From contig NC_083519.1 of assembly GCF_032362555.1 (NCBI RefSeq), forward strand, positions 9,875,501-9,939,500: DNA of 64,000 bases. Direction: 5' to 3'. The translations under genes and the position numbers were made by a program. The notes below the pieces were generated by a model. That model had not been told where the DNA came from. It did no database searches and saw only the letters and a list, made by a program, of their open reading frames with translations. This stretch comes from Amyelois transitella (lineage: Eukaryota; Arthropoda; Insecta; Lepidoptera; Pyralidae). Shown in pieces: positions 11,301 through 18,536 of the stretch (its first letter is position 1; every line of letters begins with the position of its first letter).

Positions 11301-13604
11301 CATATTTTATTACATTTCATCCCGATTTATATCTATTCGTTTCGGGAATAAAAAACGGGTATCTTTGTACATTGACGATACAGGAGGAAGGATTCTTTCT
11401 GTTTAAGTGAGCTTTGATTTTTTTTTTAATAAAATTACGTCTTTATCCACAACAGGGTAAACAGGGCCAACAGTCTCGCAAAGACTGGAATATTGAAAAA
11501 TTCTTTACAAGCAAAATAGCAATAGATTTTGCGTTTTCACTGTACAAATAGAAGAACAGATTATTTAATTACTACATTCTGACCGTAACTTTCGTCTCTC
11601 GTTAATTATAACATAAAAAAACCATACGGTGTAGCTGTCTACACCGTAATGCCAACTGGCCTACAATACTGGCCAACAGTAGATCAAACTCAAGACCTTC
11701 TAAAATCAGAGGCAAACATTTTAAGCACTAAGTCACAGGGGTCTCCACTTGAAAATACAGGGGGGCGTCAATAAACACGTGGAATTATTGTTGTCCAAAT
11801 TTGTATTGAAATATTTACACAATTGTGAAAAGTTTGGATGGAATTATTTCTATTTCGGCATCTTATTGCTTTAGGAGTTTTCGCAAAAATATTATTTTAC
11901 TCGATTGCCTCATAAAAGGAGGGTTCAGACGTGATGTATTTCAAAATTAAGTAAATAAATAAAAATACATACATACCCTTATATCCCGATATCCCTTGTG
12001 GGGTAGACAGAACCAACAGTCTTGAAAAGACTGATAGGCCACGCTCAGCTATTTAGCTTAATGATATTTACGGTTTAATCCTGTTCCTGAGATTGACTTA
12101 CATACATACATATACGTATAATCACATCTTTATCCCTTGCGGGTTAGACAAAGCTAACAGTCTTGAAAAGACTGAAAAGCCACGTTCAGTTGTATGGCTT
12201 GATGATGGAATTGAAGTTCAAATAGAGACAGGTTGATAGTCCATCGCCAACAAGCAGAATCCCAATTTTATTAGCCATTCCCTTAGTCGCCTTTTACGTC
12301 ATCCATGCGAAAGTTACGGAGTGGTCCTATTCTTAAATGCCGGATACCACACGGCACTTGATTGAGCAAGATCTTGAGTGAGTTTGAGACTTGTAGTATG
12401 GAATATTAGCTCAACGATACTTACTATATTTAGATTGCTAGAATCAGCGTGGTTTATGGAATTTTCGTAGCAATGTCGTAGCATTCATTGTAGCACTGTC
12501 GTAGCATCGTCTATACTAATATTATAAAGCTGAAGAGTTTGTTTGTTTGTTTGAACGCGCTTATCTCAGGAACTACTAGTTCGAATAGAAAAATTATTTT
12601 GGCGTTGAATAGACCATTTATAGAGGAAGGCTTTAGGCTATATAACATCACGCTGCAACTATAAGGAGTAAATAAATAATGGAAAATGTGAAAATAAAAA
12701 CGGGGAAATTATTCATCCTTGAGGGCTTTACTGATGCCCAAAATTACTATTCTACGCTAACGAAGTTGCGGGCACAGCTAGTTAATAAAATTTTCAAAGC
12801 AATGAGTACGAAACGGGAATTCTATGAATAATTGAATGAATTGTATGTAATTGTACCTCTGGTGTTGACAGACCACAGGCAAGCGTGCTACCGCTGTGCC
12901 ACAGAGGCCGACTAAGGGAACCTTCTAAAACTAAGGAGACCTTTTCAAAGGGAAGGAATATATGGGCATCTATTGGGAAATCTCTAATAGTATGTCATAA
13001 TAAAAAACTAACGTATTCTTATAAGCATGGGTAGTTATATTAGTTGTTGAGTTAATATCCCTTACCACAATTATCGAGTTTTTAGAGTTTTTGTTTAGAA
13101 ATAGTTGGAAAAGACAATGAGCATCATTGTCTTTTCCAATTATTTCTAAATTCCAAATTTTTTTTTTTAGATAGAAAGAAAAAGGGCTTTTTTTGTAAAA
13201 TTTTACCCCGACAAAATTATTTACAGTGGTATTTTAAACTAGGGTTTACTATTACAGGCGATAGGTTAGCAACCTATCACTATTTGAATCTCAATTCTAT
13301 CATCAAGCCAAGTCAAACGTGGCCTATCAGTCTTCAAGACTGTTGGCTCAGTCTACCGCGCAAGAGATACAGACATGACTTTATGAATGTATGTATGTAT
13401 ATTTATTAATTTCTTTCACAGGTACGTCGCAGTTCGAGACGGTACCCTGTACGTTTTGAAGAGACGACCACAACTGTCGCTCGGCCGAGCGCGAATTCTG
13501 AACCGGTGTGTTACATCAGCGAACATTCGTCTGACGAACGGCTCGTCAAGACGCACAGCTGTGAAGTGTTTGTCGTTCATGATCCGAGGATGACATTTTA
13601 TTAA
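2309..13604 (+). CDS. neuropeptide GPCR of the GnRH/AKH/corazonin receptor group, 3' part only (three exons)
   Basis: Three exons are visible: 2309-2496, 10743-10807 and 13422-13604 (stop TAA at 13602-13604). Each has an AG acceptor, the first two have GTGAG donors, and the phases agree across both joins. The first exon begins with one base that would complete a Trp codon. It encodes the extracellular loop 3 and TM7 region YMLDWQSAAHV...[23 protein letters not shown]. The [10 protein letters not shown] motif is the D-P-x-x-Y variant of NPxxY typical of GnRH-receptor relatives, which in insects are the AKH, corazonin and ACP receptors. A cytoplasmic tail of about 100 residues follows, rich in Ser, Thr and Arg (EETTTTVARPS, EHSSDERLVKTHSC), with many possible GRK sites, ending MTFY. 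TM1-TM6 lie upstream of the window. Introns hold a LINE, several SINE-A copies and Helitrons. Which receptor of the group this is cannot be told from TM7 and the tail alone. Confidence 0.75.
2581..2615 (-). repeat. SINE-A tail scrap
   Basis: ATACATATAATCACGTCTATATTCCTTGC matches only the TATG-tail end of SINE-A on the minus strand. Confidence 0.5.
2737..3000 (+). repeat. SINE-A, near full length
   Basis: It starts with the hairpin GCCGTGTGGTTCCCGGC, runs through GTCGTAAAAGGCGACTAAGG and the GACCGCCTAGCAACCTGTCA block, and ends GGATATAGACGTCACTATATGTATG. It sits in the GPCR intron after the TM7 exon. Confidence 0.88.
3030..3190 (+). repeat. SINE-A fragment joined to SINE-G fragment
   Basis: 3030-3105 carries the SINE-A block CCGTAAAAAGCGACTAAGGG. 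3116-3190 is SINE-G (CCTGCAAAGGTTGCGGAGGT, GGGAGTCGCTTCGTGTAAAA). The join suggests one inserted into the other, followed by deletion. Confidence 0.65.
3335..3595 (-). mobile_element. Helitron-D, non-autonomous Helitron-like element
   Basis: In element orientation it starts TCTATACTAATATTATAAAG and ends with the hairpin CGCGGACGAAGTCGCG followed by GGCACAGCTAG. It is flanked by A on the 5' side and T on the 3' side. A TC start, a CTRR end, a subterminal hairpin and A^T insertion are the Helitron signature. The sequence resembles the Lep1-type elements of Lepidoptera (family name from memory, not searched). Confidence 0.8.
3608..3690 (-). repeat. LINE-B 3' end fragment
   Basis: AAAATCACGCCTCTTTCCC and GGTAGGCAGAGACTACATC are the reverse complement of the last codons and stop of LINE-B. 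The copy stops within the KEVCRDR segment. Confidence 0.75.
4130..6919 (-). mobile_element. 5'-truncated LINE insertion
   Basis: The sense 5' end breaks off inside the endonuclease at about 6919, right beside an 18-bp scrap of LINE-B (CTTCATCCACATTCATAA in plus-strand text, 6918-6935). The 3' end follows the ORF stop within an AT-rich TATAAATA-like tail at about 4130-4160. The exact 3' boundary and target duplication were not resolved. Confidence 0.65.
4187..6919 (-). CDS. LINE ORF2: partial endonuclease plus complete reverse transcriptase (CR1/Jockey-group non-LTR retrotransposon)
   Basis: The frame is open for about 910 codons without an internal stop. At the N-terminal side only the latter part of an APE-type endonuclease remains (LSECWLSKAPF near the break, then GVVIFVKNN, ALVAVYRSPS, VGDLNID, TDHKPTFL). 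The reverse transcriptase follows with YRPISVL, QFGFRRGIST, FLDLSKAFDT, GVPQGSILGP and the catalytic FVYADD box at about 5030-5035. The C-terminal half has RYLGVQID and WGGAAKTTIMPLERAQR. No ATG precedes the endonuclease part, because the element is 5'-truncated at about 6919, where an in-frame TGA begins the flank. It lies antisense in the GPCR intron between the TM7 exon and the next exon. The open frame implies a young insertion. The clade (CR1/Daphne versus Jockey) is tentative. Confidence 0.9.
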   Translation of the reverse strand, partial: RDDILVLSECWLSKAPFLPQIPGYNSHNTLKNANQNSGVVIFVKNNINCKVYEPNCIKEADCLVCEIGKSFALVAVYRSPSYQNIDTFLNSLNYLFMSLPNFQVLSMVGDLNIDIKLDNEDSYANEYLDLNATHGLLPTHTFVTRGDKCYDHVMLKSKLLSTTLVLDTHITDHKPTFLIANLKKKPVGSLNTKTKIDYENIHRTIINTDFSHIYSTQDVNLAVNNLISTTSDIIKNNTCTVKVPRSKINIKPWITPGLLRCIRNRDKMHRKLQRDPDNLILKTTYTRYRNFINKLLQNIKRTYHKQLLNNAKNNSKSTWSVIKTIANVKPSISDAKSLLNLHPNQKTSVNLVNEFFVDVGKSLACAIQNRQPPNSPTVKSHPEPSSMVFYDVDEHEIDAIITSLRSDCAIGWDGISARILQTSKLVFVPLLTHICQLAISTGKFPDAFKKALVHPIYKSGNKDDVSNYRPISVLTALSKILERILNNRLINYLESKNILAKNQFGFRRGISTEDAVNSLLETIVEALDGKHRCIGMFLDLSKAFDTVSIPLLVTKLESIGIRGLPLSIFEDYLQNRTQCVKIDGVVSDERRLVFGVPQGSILGPTLFLIYINDLCKLHIPHCQIFVYADDTAMIVKAPNWPTAFERAEKSLSQIISWLDSNLLTLNSTKTNYITFAINSSTLPPENEYSIKAHTCGDNFSNCTCLPLTRSCTVRYLGVQIDNFLTWKQHIKALVPKIRKLIYIFKNLNKCADLDTLKLVYNALCKSLLAYCITAWGGAAKTTIMPLERAQRAVLKVMTRKPYRYPSTKLYADTSVLTVRQIYIMMTLQRKHTQLPYDPTIYERRRRSDLVCATPIHRTVFASRHFKVFGCCIYNKVNKILNIYPNSKRIIKEKIKQWLLTLDYTKTEDLI
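7136..7275 (-). repeat. LINE-B 3' end fragment
   Basis: The minus strand encodes a decayed version of the terminal peptide (CMKRVMNVDETKEVCRDRSKW) and the TATG tail reading CATACATAAATCACGCC on the plus strand. It has small deletions in the SAYPSG segment. Confidence 0.8.
7561..7816 (+). repeat. SINE-A, near full length
   Basis: It runs from GCCGTCTGGTTCCCGGCACC to GATATAGACGTGAATATATGTATGTATG. The internal hairpin arms at GTATTTTGAAGACCGTGGGC are decayed. Confidence 0.88.
8260..8481 (-). repeat. SINE-A, tail-less copy
   Basis: It begins at TATCCCTTGTGGGGTAGACAG without the CATACATA tail and ends with the intact terminal hairpin GTGCCGGGAACCACACGGCAC. The middle has lost the AATAGTGACAGG block. 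Confidence 0.85.
8482..8967. other. no recognised feature
   Basis: Moderately AT-rich sequence in the GPCR intron. No repeat shared with the rest of the window and no convincing exon was seen. Confidence 0.4.
8968..9168. repeat. SINE-G 3' part (+) followed by LINE-B scrap (-)
   Basis: 8968-9085 holds the SINE-G end (CCAGGATCCATGG, GGGCTCCTGTCTAAAGTGGT, GACTAAAGCCAGGAGGAAG). 9096-9168 is LINE-B on the minus strand (ATCACGCCTCTCACCCGG, GGCAGAGACTACGTC). The same order of the two families recurs at 27215-27592. Confidence 0.7.
9169..9962. other. AT-rich intronic DNA, nothing recognised
   Basis: There are no shared repeats and no splice-bounded frames. The short open frames from 9721 onward have no domain content. 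Confidence 0.4.
9963..10040 (+). repeat. dispersed repeat copy 1 (second copy near 59400)
   Basis: The block TTTTCAAAACTGGATACAAGG, then CACTTATTGACGTCACATC and TTAAATCTAATTATAACTA, recurs with a few changes at 59397-59475. Its type is unknown and it matches no other family in the window. Confidence 0.6.
10454..10718 (+). mobile_element. Helitron-D copy ending 24 bp before a GPCR exon
   Basis: Starts TCTATACTAATATTATAAAG and ends GGGCACAGCTAG, with A before and T after. The exon acceptor AG is at 10741-10742, so only TTTAAAATAAACTTTATTCC separates the element from the splice site. Confidence 0.85.
10874..11125 (+). mobile_element. Helitron-D copy
   Basis: Starts TCTATACTAATATTATAAAG and ends GGGCACAGCTAA, which still fits CTRR. 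The flanks are A and T. It lies 66 bp after the GPCR exon that ends at 10807. Confidence 0.85.
11431..12075 (-). repeat. two SINE-A tail-half fragments
   Basis: 11431-11488 holds ATTACGTCTTTATCC and AGGGCCAACAGTCTCGCAAAG. 11963-12070 holds CCCTTGTGGGGTAGACAGAA, AGTCTTGAAAAGACTGATAG and CCACGCTCAGCTATTTAGC. The sequence between them shows no recognised element. Confidence 0.7.
12101..12357 (-). repeat. SINE-A, near full length
   Basis: Runs from CATACATACATATACGTATAATCAC through TCTTGAAAAGACTGAAAAGC to the ACCACACGGCAC end. The terminal hairpin has lost part of one arm. Confidence 0.87.
12510..12781 (+). mobile_element. Helitron-D copy
   Basis: TCTATACTAATATTATAAAG at the 5' end and GGGCACAGCTAG at the 3' end. 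The subterminal hairpin is degraded (CTACGCTAACGAAGTTGCGG), which suggests an older copy. Confidence 0.82.
12860..12915 (-). repeat. SINE-F tRNA-like head only
   Basis: On the minus strand this reads GCCTCTGTGGCACAGCGGTAG, an A-box-like head identical in layout to the SINE-F heads at 45253 and 62174. The body is missing. Confidence 0.6.
13094..13150. repeat. 27-bp inverted repeat with a 3-nt loop
   Basis: Arms 13094-13120 and 13124-13150 pair with one mismatch around the loop GCA. The core of the stem is GGAAAAGACAATGA. The loop is too small for a typical microRNA precursor. Confidence 0.85.
13256..13401 (+). repeat. SINE-A tail half, abutting the last GPCR exon
   Basis: Starts at AGGCGATAGGTTAGCAACC and ends GACTTTATGAATGTATGTATG. 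The GPCR acceptor lies 20 bp further on, and the (ATGT)n tail forms the start of the pyrimidine tract region. Confidence 0.8.
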
Positions 13605-13663
13605 GTAAAAATAGACAATGTATTTAATGTTTTCTCTGTTGACTGTAAAAATATTTTTAGTGT

Positions 13664-13795
13664 TGTAGCGGGAGCGATGATTCGGCTCGACCGCCACCAA
13701 CCGCTAGTTGTTATGGCTGGGGAACCGCACGACAGACGAATTTGTGCCGGATCTTGTATATATGCTCCAATTCGTGAAATTTTTGCTTGTTGTAC
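13664..13795 (+). repeat. family C copy 1
   Basis: Starts GTAGCGGGAGCGATGATTCGG, as does the copy at 34966. It continues with ATATATGCTCCAATTCGTGAAA, shared with the copies at 17995 and 34966. It lies 60 bp after the GPCR stop, so it may be part of that gene's 3' UTR. Confidence 0.6.
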
Positions 13796-14122
13796 ATTTA
13801 TAATCGTGAAGCCGTATTGACTGAAAACAAACATTGACACATTTAACAAGGATCATCCTATTTAATTAACTTGCCCCTGTGAAAGCTTTGCCAGCGTGTG
13901 TTATATTTTTTTCGTTTTCATGTCAAGGCTTGTGTCTTTTATAGACGAACATTATTCTGACAAGCAAAGTAAACAGGGCATTATTATATTATTCTGACAA
14001 AAAAACGTACTGGCGGTCTTTTTACTTAAAATTTCATAAGTATATACGAGTACATACCTACCATAGCATACCTAGTAACATTCTCACTGTCTAAACTTCT
14101 TTATCACTATATTCATATCCAA

Positions 14123-14251
14123 CTAGAGGCGGCCCGCGACTTCGTCCGCGTAGAACCTTTATCATAACATAACAATCAATCCCGCGAGAACTCCGGGATG
14201 AAAAGTAGCCTATACGTTACTTACGTCTTCGCATTTATAATATTAGTAGGA
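14123..14251 (-). mobile_element. Helitron-E, short internally deleted copy
   Basis: Bounded by CTAGAGGCGGCCCGCGACTTCG and TTATAATATTAGTAGGA, i.e. a TC start and a CTAG end in element orientation. It keeps the AACTCCGGGATGAAAAGTAGCC block but lacks the AAATTTCATCG block of the copy at 20485. Confidence 0.75.
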
Positions 14252-14782
14252 TCTCTATATCCCATGTCTCAGACATATAGACATACTAGCATTAACTCGT
14301 AGCTTCGTCCGCACGAATTTAGCTCCACCTACACGCGCTAATTTAACGCCACTTGCAAAAAATAACAGATTTTTCCCAAATCCCACGAGAATCAGTTATT
14401 ACCGGTACAGAAATATATAAATAATAATATTATAATAAAAATATTATACCTACGCAGAATTTCAAGAAGATTAGTTCAGTTAATAAATTTACTTAGACGT
14501 ACTAAATAATACTATAATGCGAAAGAAAGTTTTCTGTTTGTATGTTTTTTTGTTTGTTACCTCTTCGCGGATTATCTTCTGAGTTAATCTTCTTGAAATA
14601 TCACATATGGTTTCATATTTTTAAACTGGTCACATATCTTTTACCTCTACCCTTTCCGGGTCGAACAGGGTTTTGTTACATAGTTCTTGTATTTTATGAA
14701 ATGAACTCCGATTTAAGCTAAATAGAAATAAATCCTTTTTCGTGGAACACACGCAAAGGTTTGCTATAAATGTTCTACAGAT

Positions 14783-15202
14783 AAATGAGAGCGTTAAGGA
14801 GTATGATGGGTGTGAAATTGAGTGACAGGATAAGGAACAGCGTGATAAGGGAATGTTGTGATGTGAAAGAAGATGTACTTAGTTACAGGAATAGAAAAGG
14901 GTATGATAAGATGGTTCGGTCATGTGGAGAGGATGAATGAAAGCAGGTTGACTAAGCAGATATACAAAGAGTGTGGATAGAAAGGTCGGAGTGGGAAGAC
15001 CTAGACGAACGTATCTTGATCAAATTAAGGACGTCCTGGTAAAGGGTCAGGTCAAGAGTACCCGAAACCGCCGAGCTTGTATGAAGAGAGTTATGAATGT
15101 GGATGAAGTGAAGGAAGTATGCAGAGATCGTGATAAGTGGAAAGAGGTAGTCTCTGCCTACCCCTCCGGGAAAGAGGCGTGATTTTATGTATGTATGTAT
15201 GT
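14783..15202 (+). repeat. LINE-B C-terminal region with frameshift and full 3' tail
   Basis: It encodes LRSMMGVKLSDRIRNSVIREC in one frame, then a break near 14875, then RWFGHVERMNESRLTKQIYK, and after a further shift KVGVGRPRRTYLDQIKDVL to VVSAYPSGKEA and a stop. The 3' end is TGATTTTATGTATGTATGTATG. This region is typical of the distal C-terminus of RTE-like LINE proteins. It is a dead 5'-truncated copy. Confidence 0.88.
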
Positions 15203-17104
15203 TCTATAGATAGTACCCGGACGAGCAGTGAAAACGTTTATCGACGTAGTATAAAGGCATTAGGTAATGTTTCAAGTTCTGAAACATATTATTAGATGCT
15301 AGCTATTGTCCCCAACTCTGCCCACGTTAAAATAAAATTCCTATTTTCCTGAAAATTTCCAGGAAAAATACCTTTGATAATTTACACGTTGACTATTTAT
15401 CATAAGCCCTAGGTATATCTGAACGTGGCAGAACAGCTGAATGTATGTTAACATTTTCCATATTCATAGATACAAAATTTCATCAGAACATTAATATGAA
15501 AGAGATTATAATTGTGTGAGAAAGAAGACTATTATTACTCCTTACTGTACAGTCTAAGAGATGTAAATCTGATCTATGAGTGTATATGGACAGATAGCCA
15601 GGTTAATCTGCCTCCGACTGTACCAAAACACCAAAGAGAACATTCCATTAAGTGTTTTCTAAAAGTTAAAGGGCTTTCAAAGTTGAAAGCTGGTACGAAG
15701 TGTCTCTTCAAAGTTAAATAGTCTTTGTACTTATTCAATATTTCACAGCAAATATTGCCTAATTTTTGCCCGAATTATATATATCGGGTTTTATTAAGTA
15801 TACTTACTACCTTTTTTGTCATGACGTCTGTTTATGACATCATACTCCGAATACTCGTACTGAAAACATTATTTATGGAAATTCTATACTTATGTACCTA
15901 TTGAAAGATTCAATAATAATAAGAAAATGTCATTGAAATCTAGGACCCTATTGAAATTCTGTTTTATTTATTTGAAAACTTTTTGAACCTAAAAGCTAAC
16001 AAATGATCTTATTTACACATAGACGTCAACTTATTTTCCTTGTTTTGTTAATACTAAGATACCTCATTAAAATAAATCTAATTAATATTGTAAATTAATA
16101 ACTGTATGACTACGACTAGGTATTGTGTAAAAGATGTACTCTGTCTGTCTTACTAAGTGTAAGTGTGATTTTAACATTAACGTTTAAATGTACTTACAAA
16201 ATGACATACATTACGTTTGTGGTGTAAGACCATTTTTTTTTAATTGCCGTCAACAAAATGTTTGATAAATAAATATCATGATTAAGGACTTTAAATTAAG
16301 GATGATAAAGATATCTTAAAGTCAAAGTGAAGGAAATTGTCGGTATAAGGAAATAATGTGAGATTGTATGTAAGTTATGTATCTATCTATTTTTATCTTA
16401 ATGAAAACATTAATTAGATCTGTAAATATATTTTCTTATGGTTGTATGTATGAAAATTATAATGTGAATAAACTTTGTAATATAGTAACTACTTAAAGTA
16501 ATCATGATTATTTTTTTTAACCCCAAAAAGATTTTTTGACAAATCACAGATAGTAAGTACTATCCTCAAAGTAAGTTCAAGACTTAGTATAAATCCATCG
16601 CCGTATTTTTTTGATTCACTTAGGTACTTTGTAAACATTATAACCCTTCATAAAAAAATTTGCCAACAACACACAATAGAGCGGGAAATAAAAACTAACA
16701 AGTAATTAACTGTGAGCCTGGGCAATAAACGTTGCTTGTCAGTAAATATAAAAGATAACATATCTAATTTAGTCACGTACCTTTTTCCCACTAGGAAGCC
16801 TTATGTGTTCCATACAGAAAAACCTCACTATTATCTGCGTAATAGGAAGAGTAAAATAGTTTATCGGGCATGTCAGGGCCGAGCGAAGTACTTCGTGGAA
16901 GGGCTTTTGTGCCTATATTGAATTATTGTGGCCTATTTTTTATTACCCACCTATTTTTGACCAACTTCACGAAAGGTGGTATAATTATTTATGATTGCAT
17001 GATCTCGCCTTCGTAAAAAGTACTTACTTAAAATTGGGTTGTTTTTGATTGCTCATTAGATATCTTCAGAATGTTCTTTTTTGCGTTTATGCACCTAATA
17101 TTTA
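15203..17104. other. 1.9 kb AT-rich intergenic DNA, nothing recognised
   Basis: Between the GPCR 3' end and the NIT2 gene. Short open frames at 15512 and 16712 show no domain and no splice context. A segment at 16950-17000 (TTGACCAACTTCACGAAAGG) resembles a common moth repeat, but too little is present to call it. Confidence 0.4.
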
Positions 17105-17475
17105 ATAATATCTTTATCCCTTACGGGGTAAATAGAGCCAAAAGTTTTTAAAAGGACTGTAAGGCTGCGGCTCCACTGAGGCGGAGACGAGCGGAGCGGA
17201 GTGGAGACGTGTGGGGATCGATCAATCATATTACCTACATGAAATCCAAATCTCGTCTCCGCTCCGCTTCAATGGAAATAGTCAAGCGGAGACGAGCGGC
17301 GAAGTGACGTGGTAGAAATCGACAGCTCTGCTGCTCCTGCCGTCTCCGCCTCAGTGGAATCACGTACCTCTTTTCACAGCTCAGCTCCGCTCGCCTCCAC
17401 CTCAGTGGAGCCGCAACCTAAGGCCACGTTTAGCTGTATGGCTTAATCATGGAATTGAGAATTAAATAGTTACTC
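17105..17475 (-). repeat. SINE-A fragment split by a MITE
   Basis: 17105-17162 (TCTTTATCCCTTACGGGGTA, ending GGACTGTAA) resumes at 17419 (TAAGGCCACGTTTAGCTGTA). Removing 17163-17418 plus one TAA restores the usual SINE-A order, so the MITE is the later event. Confidence 0.85.
17163..17418. mobile_element. Harbinger-like MITE with TAA target duplication
   Basis: 256 bp, GC-rich. The termini are GGCTGCGGCTCCACTGAGG and, in reverse complement, GGTTGCGGCTCCACTGAGG. TAA stands on both sides (17160-17162 and 17419-17421). A 3-bp TWA duplication with GG-starting inverted termini is the PIF/Harbinger pattern. Internal GGAGACGAGCGG blocks repeat in both orientations. No transposase is encoded. Confidence 0.82.
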
Positions 17476-17629
17476 AACGTCTTCCAGAGTTCACTAGCTA
17501 CTTCATTCTACAATTTGCACGCGAAGATAAGTAGATTGCACCCACTATGTTTTCTTTTCAATACCAGACTAGTATGGAAGTTAACACTAGATGAATGTAT
17601 GTTGCTATTCCCATATTTGGTTAAGTTAA

Positions 17630-17880
17630 CCCCGATGTTTCCCGTTAAATTCCTCACCCCTGAAAGGGTCAGGTTTTTACACAAAGCGACTCCCATCTGT
17701 CTTCTTTAAACTTTGCAGGGGAGCCTAACCTATATTGAATAAGTAAGATAAAAACTGCACCAGAGGAATATGCCTATTCCCTAGTTCTACCATGAACTTA
17801 CGAGTATAAGGGTTAGATTTCCCTGCAAAGGTTGCGGAGGTCAGTGTGGGAGTCGCTTTGTGTAACAAACCTAACTAACC
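17630..17880. repeat. SINE-G fragments in opposite orientations
   Basis: 17640-17725 is SINE-G on the minus strand (GGTCAGGTTTTTACACAAAG). 17815-17880 is SINE-G on the plus strand (CCTGCAAAGGTTGCGGAGGT, GGGAGTCGCTTTGTGTAA). They form a degenerate inverted pair. Confidence 0.65.
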
Positions 17881-17994
17881 TAATCTAGGTATATGATTCT
17901 TAAAAGATGCATACCTACCAATTTAAATCTAAAGAGAGGTAAATATGTTTTGGGGATTATTTAAAGTTAGGAAAGAAAGGTTATATTTCTGAAC

Positions 17995-18212
17995 TGAGAG
18001 CGATATTTACGGCTTGTCGCCACCAAAGGGAAGACCTTCCGCCAGGCTAGGTGTAATACCCGGGGAACGTTGGCTCCGACAATGTTGAGTCGAAATTTGT
18101 ATTTATGCTCCAATCCATGAAATCTTTGTAATCGCGATTTAGACTCTTCGCTGCTATTGTTTGAGCGCATTATTTTCTTCGCTATGATTGACAGTTGGCG
18201 TGTCACCTAGGT
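17995..18212 (+). repeat. family C copy 2
   Basis: Shares TATGCTCCAATCCATGAAA, AGACTCTTCGCTGCTATTG and CGCTATGATTGACAGT with the copy at 34966, and the GTCGCCACCAAAGG segment with the copy at 13664. Confidence 0.6.
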
Positions 18213-18284
18213 ATCTAAGTGATGTCACCACACTACCATAGTTAAATAAAATAAAAAGTGAGTGATAACATCATGAGGAAATCG

Positions 18285-18365
18285 GCACACCCAATCCAGG
18301 ATTATGGTCGTAAAGGCGCACTCCGGGCTCCTTTCCTCATGTTCGGGACTTACGCCAGGAGGAAA
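18285..18365 (+). repeat. SINE-G 3' end fragment
   Basis: CAATCCAGGATTATGG, CTCCGGGCTCCTTTCCTCAT and ACGCCAGGAGGAAAAAG match the last 80 bp of SINE-G. Confidence 0.65.
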
Positions 18366-18536
18366 AAGTTAAATAAAAAAAATGTAACTGTCAAGATAGT
18401 TAAGTCAATGTCAATGAGCTGGAAGAGGGACAGCGACAGATAAATGTTGTTATTTTTTAATTTATGTCAGACAAGGTTATCACGTCAAGATTGTTTTGAA
18501 GATAATTCAACTATTTTACCAATAGGAAGTGAAAAA

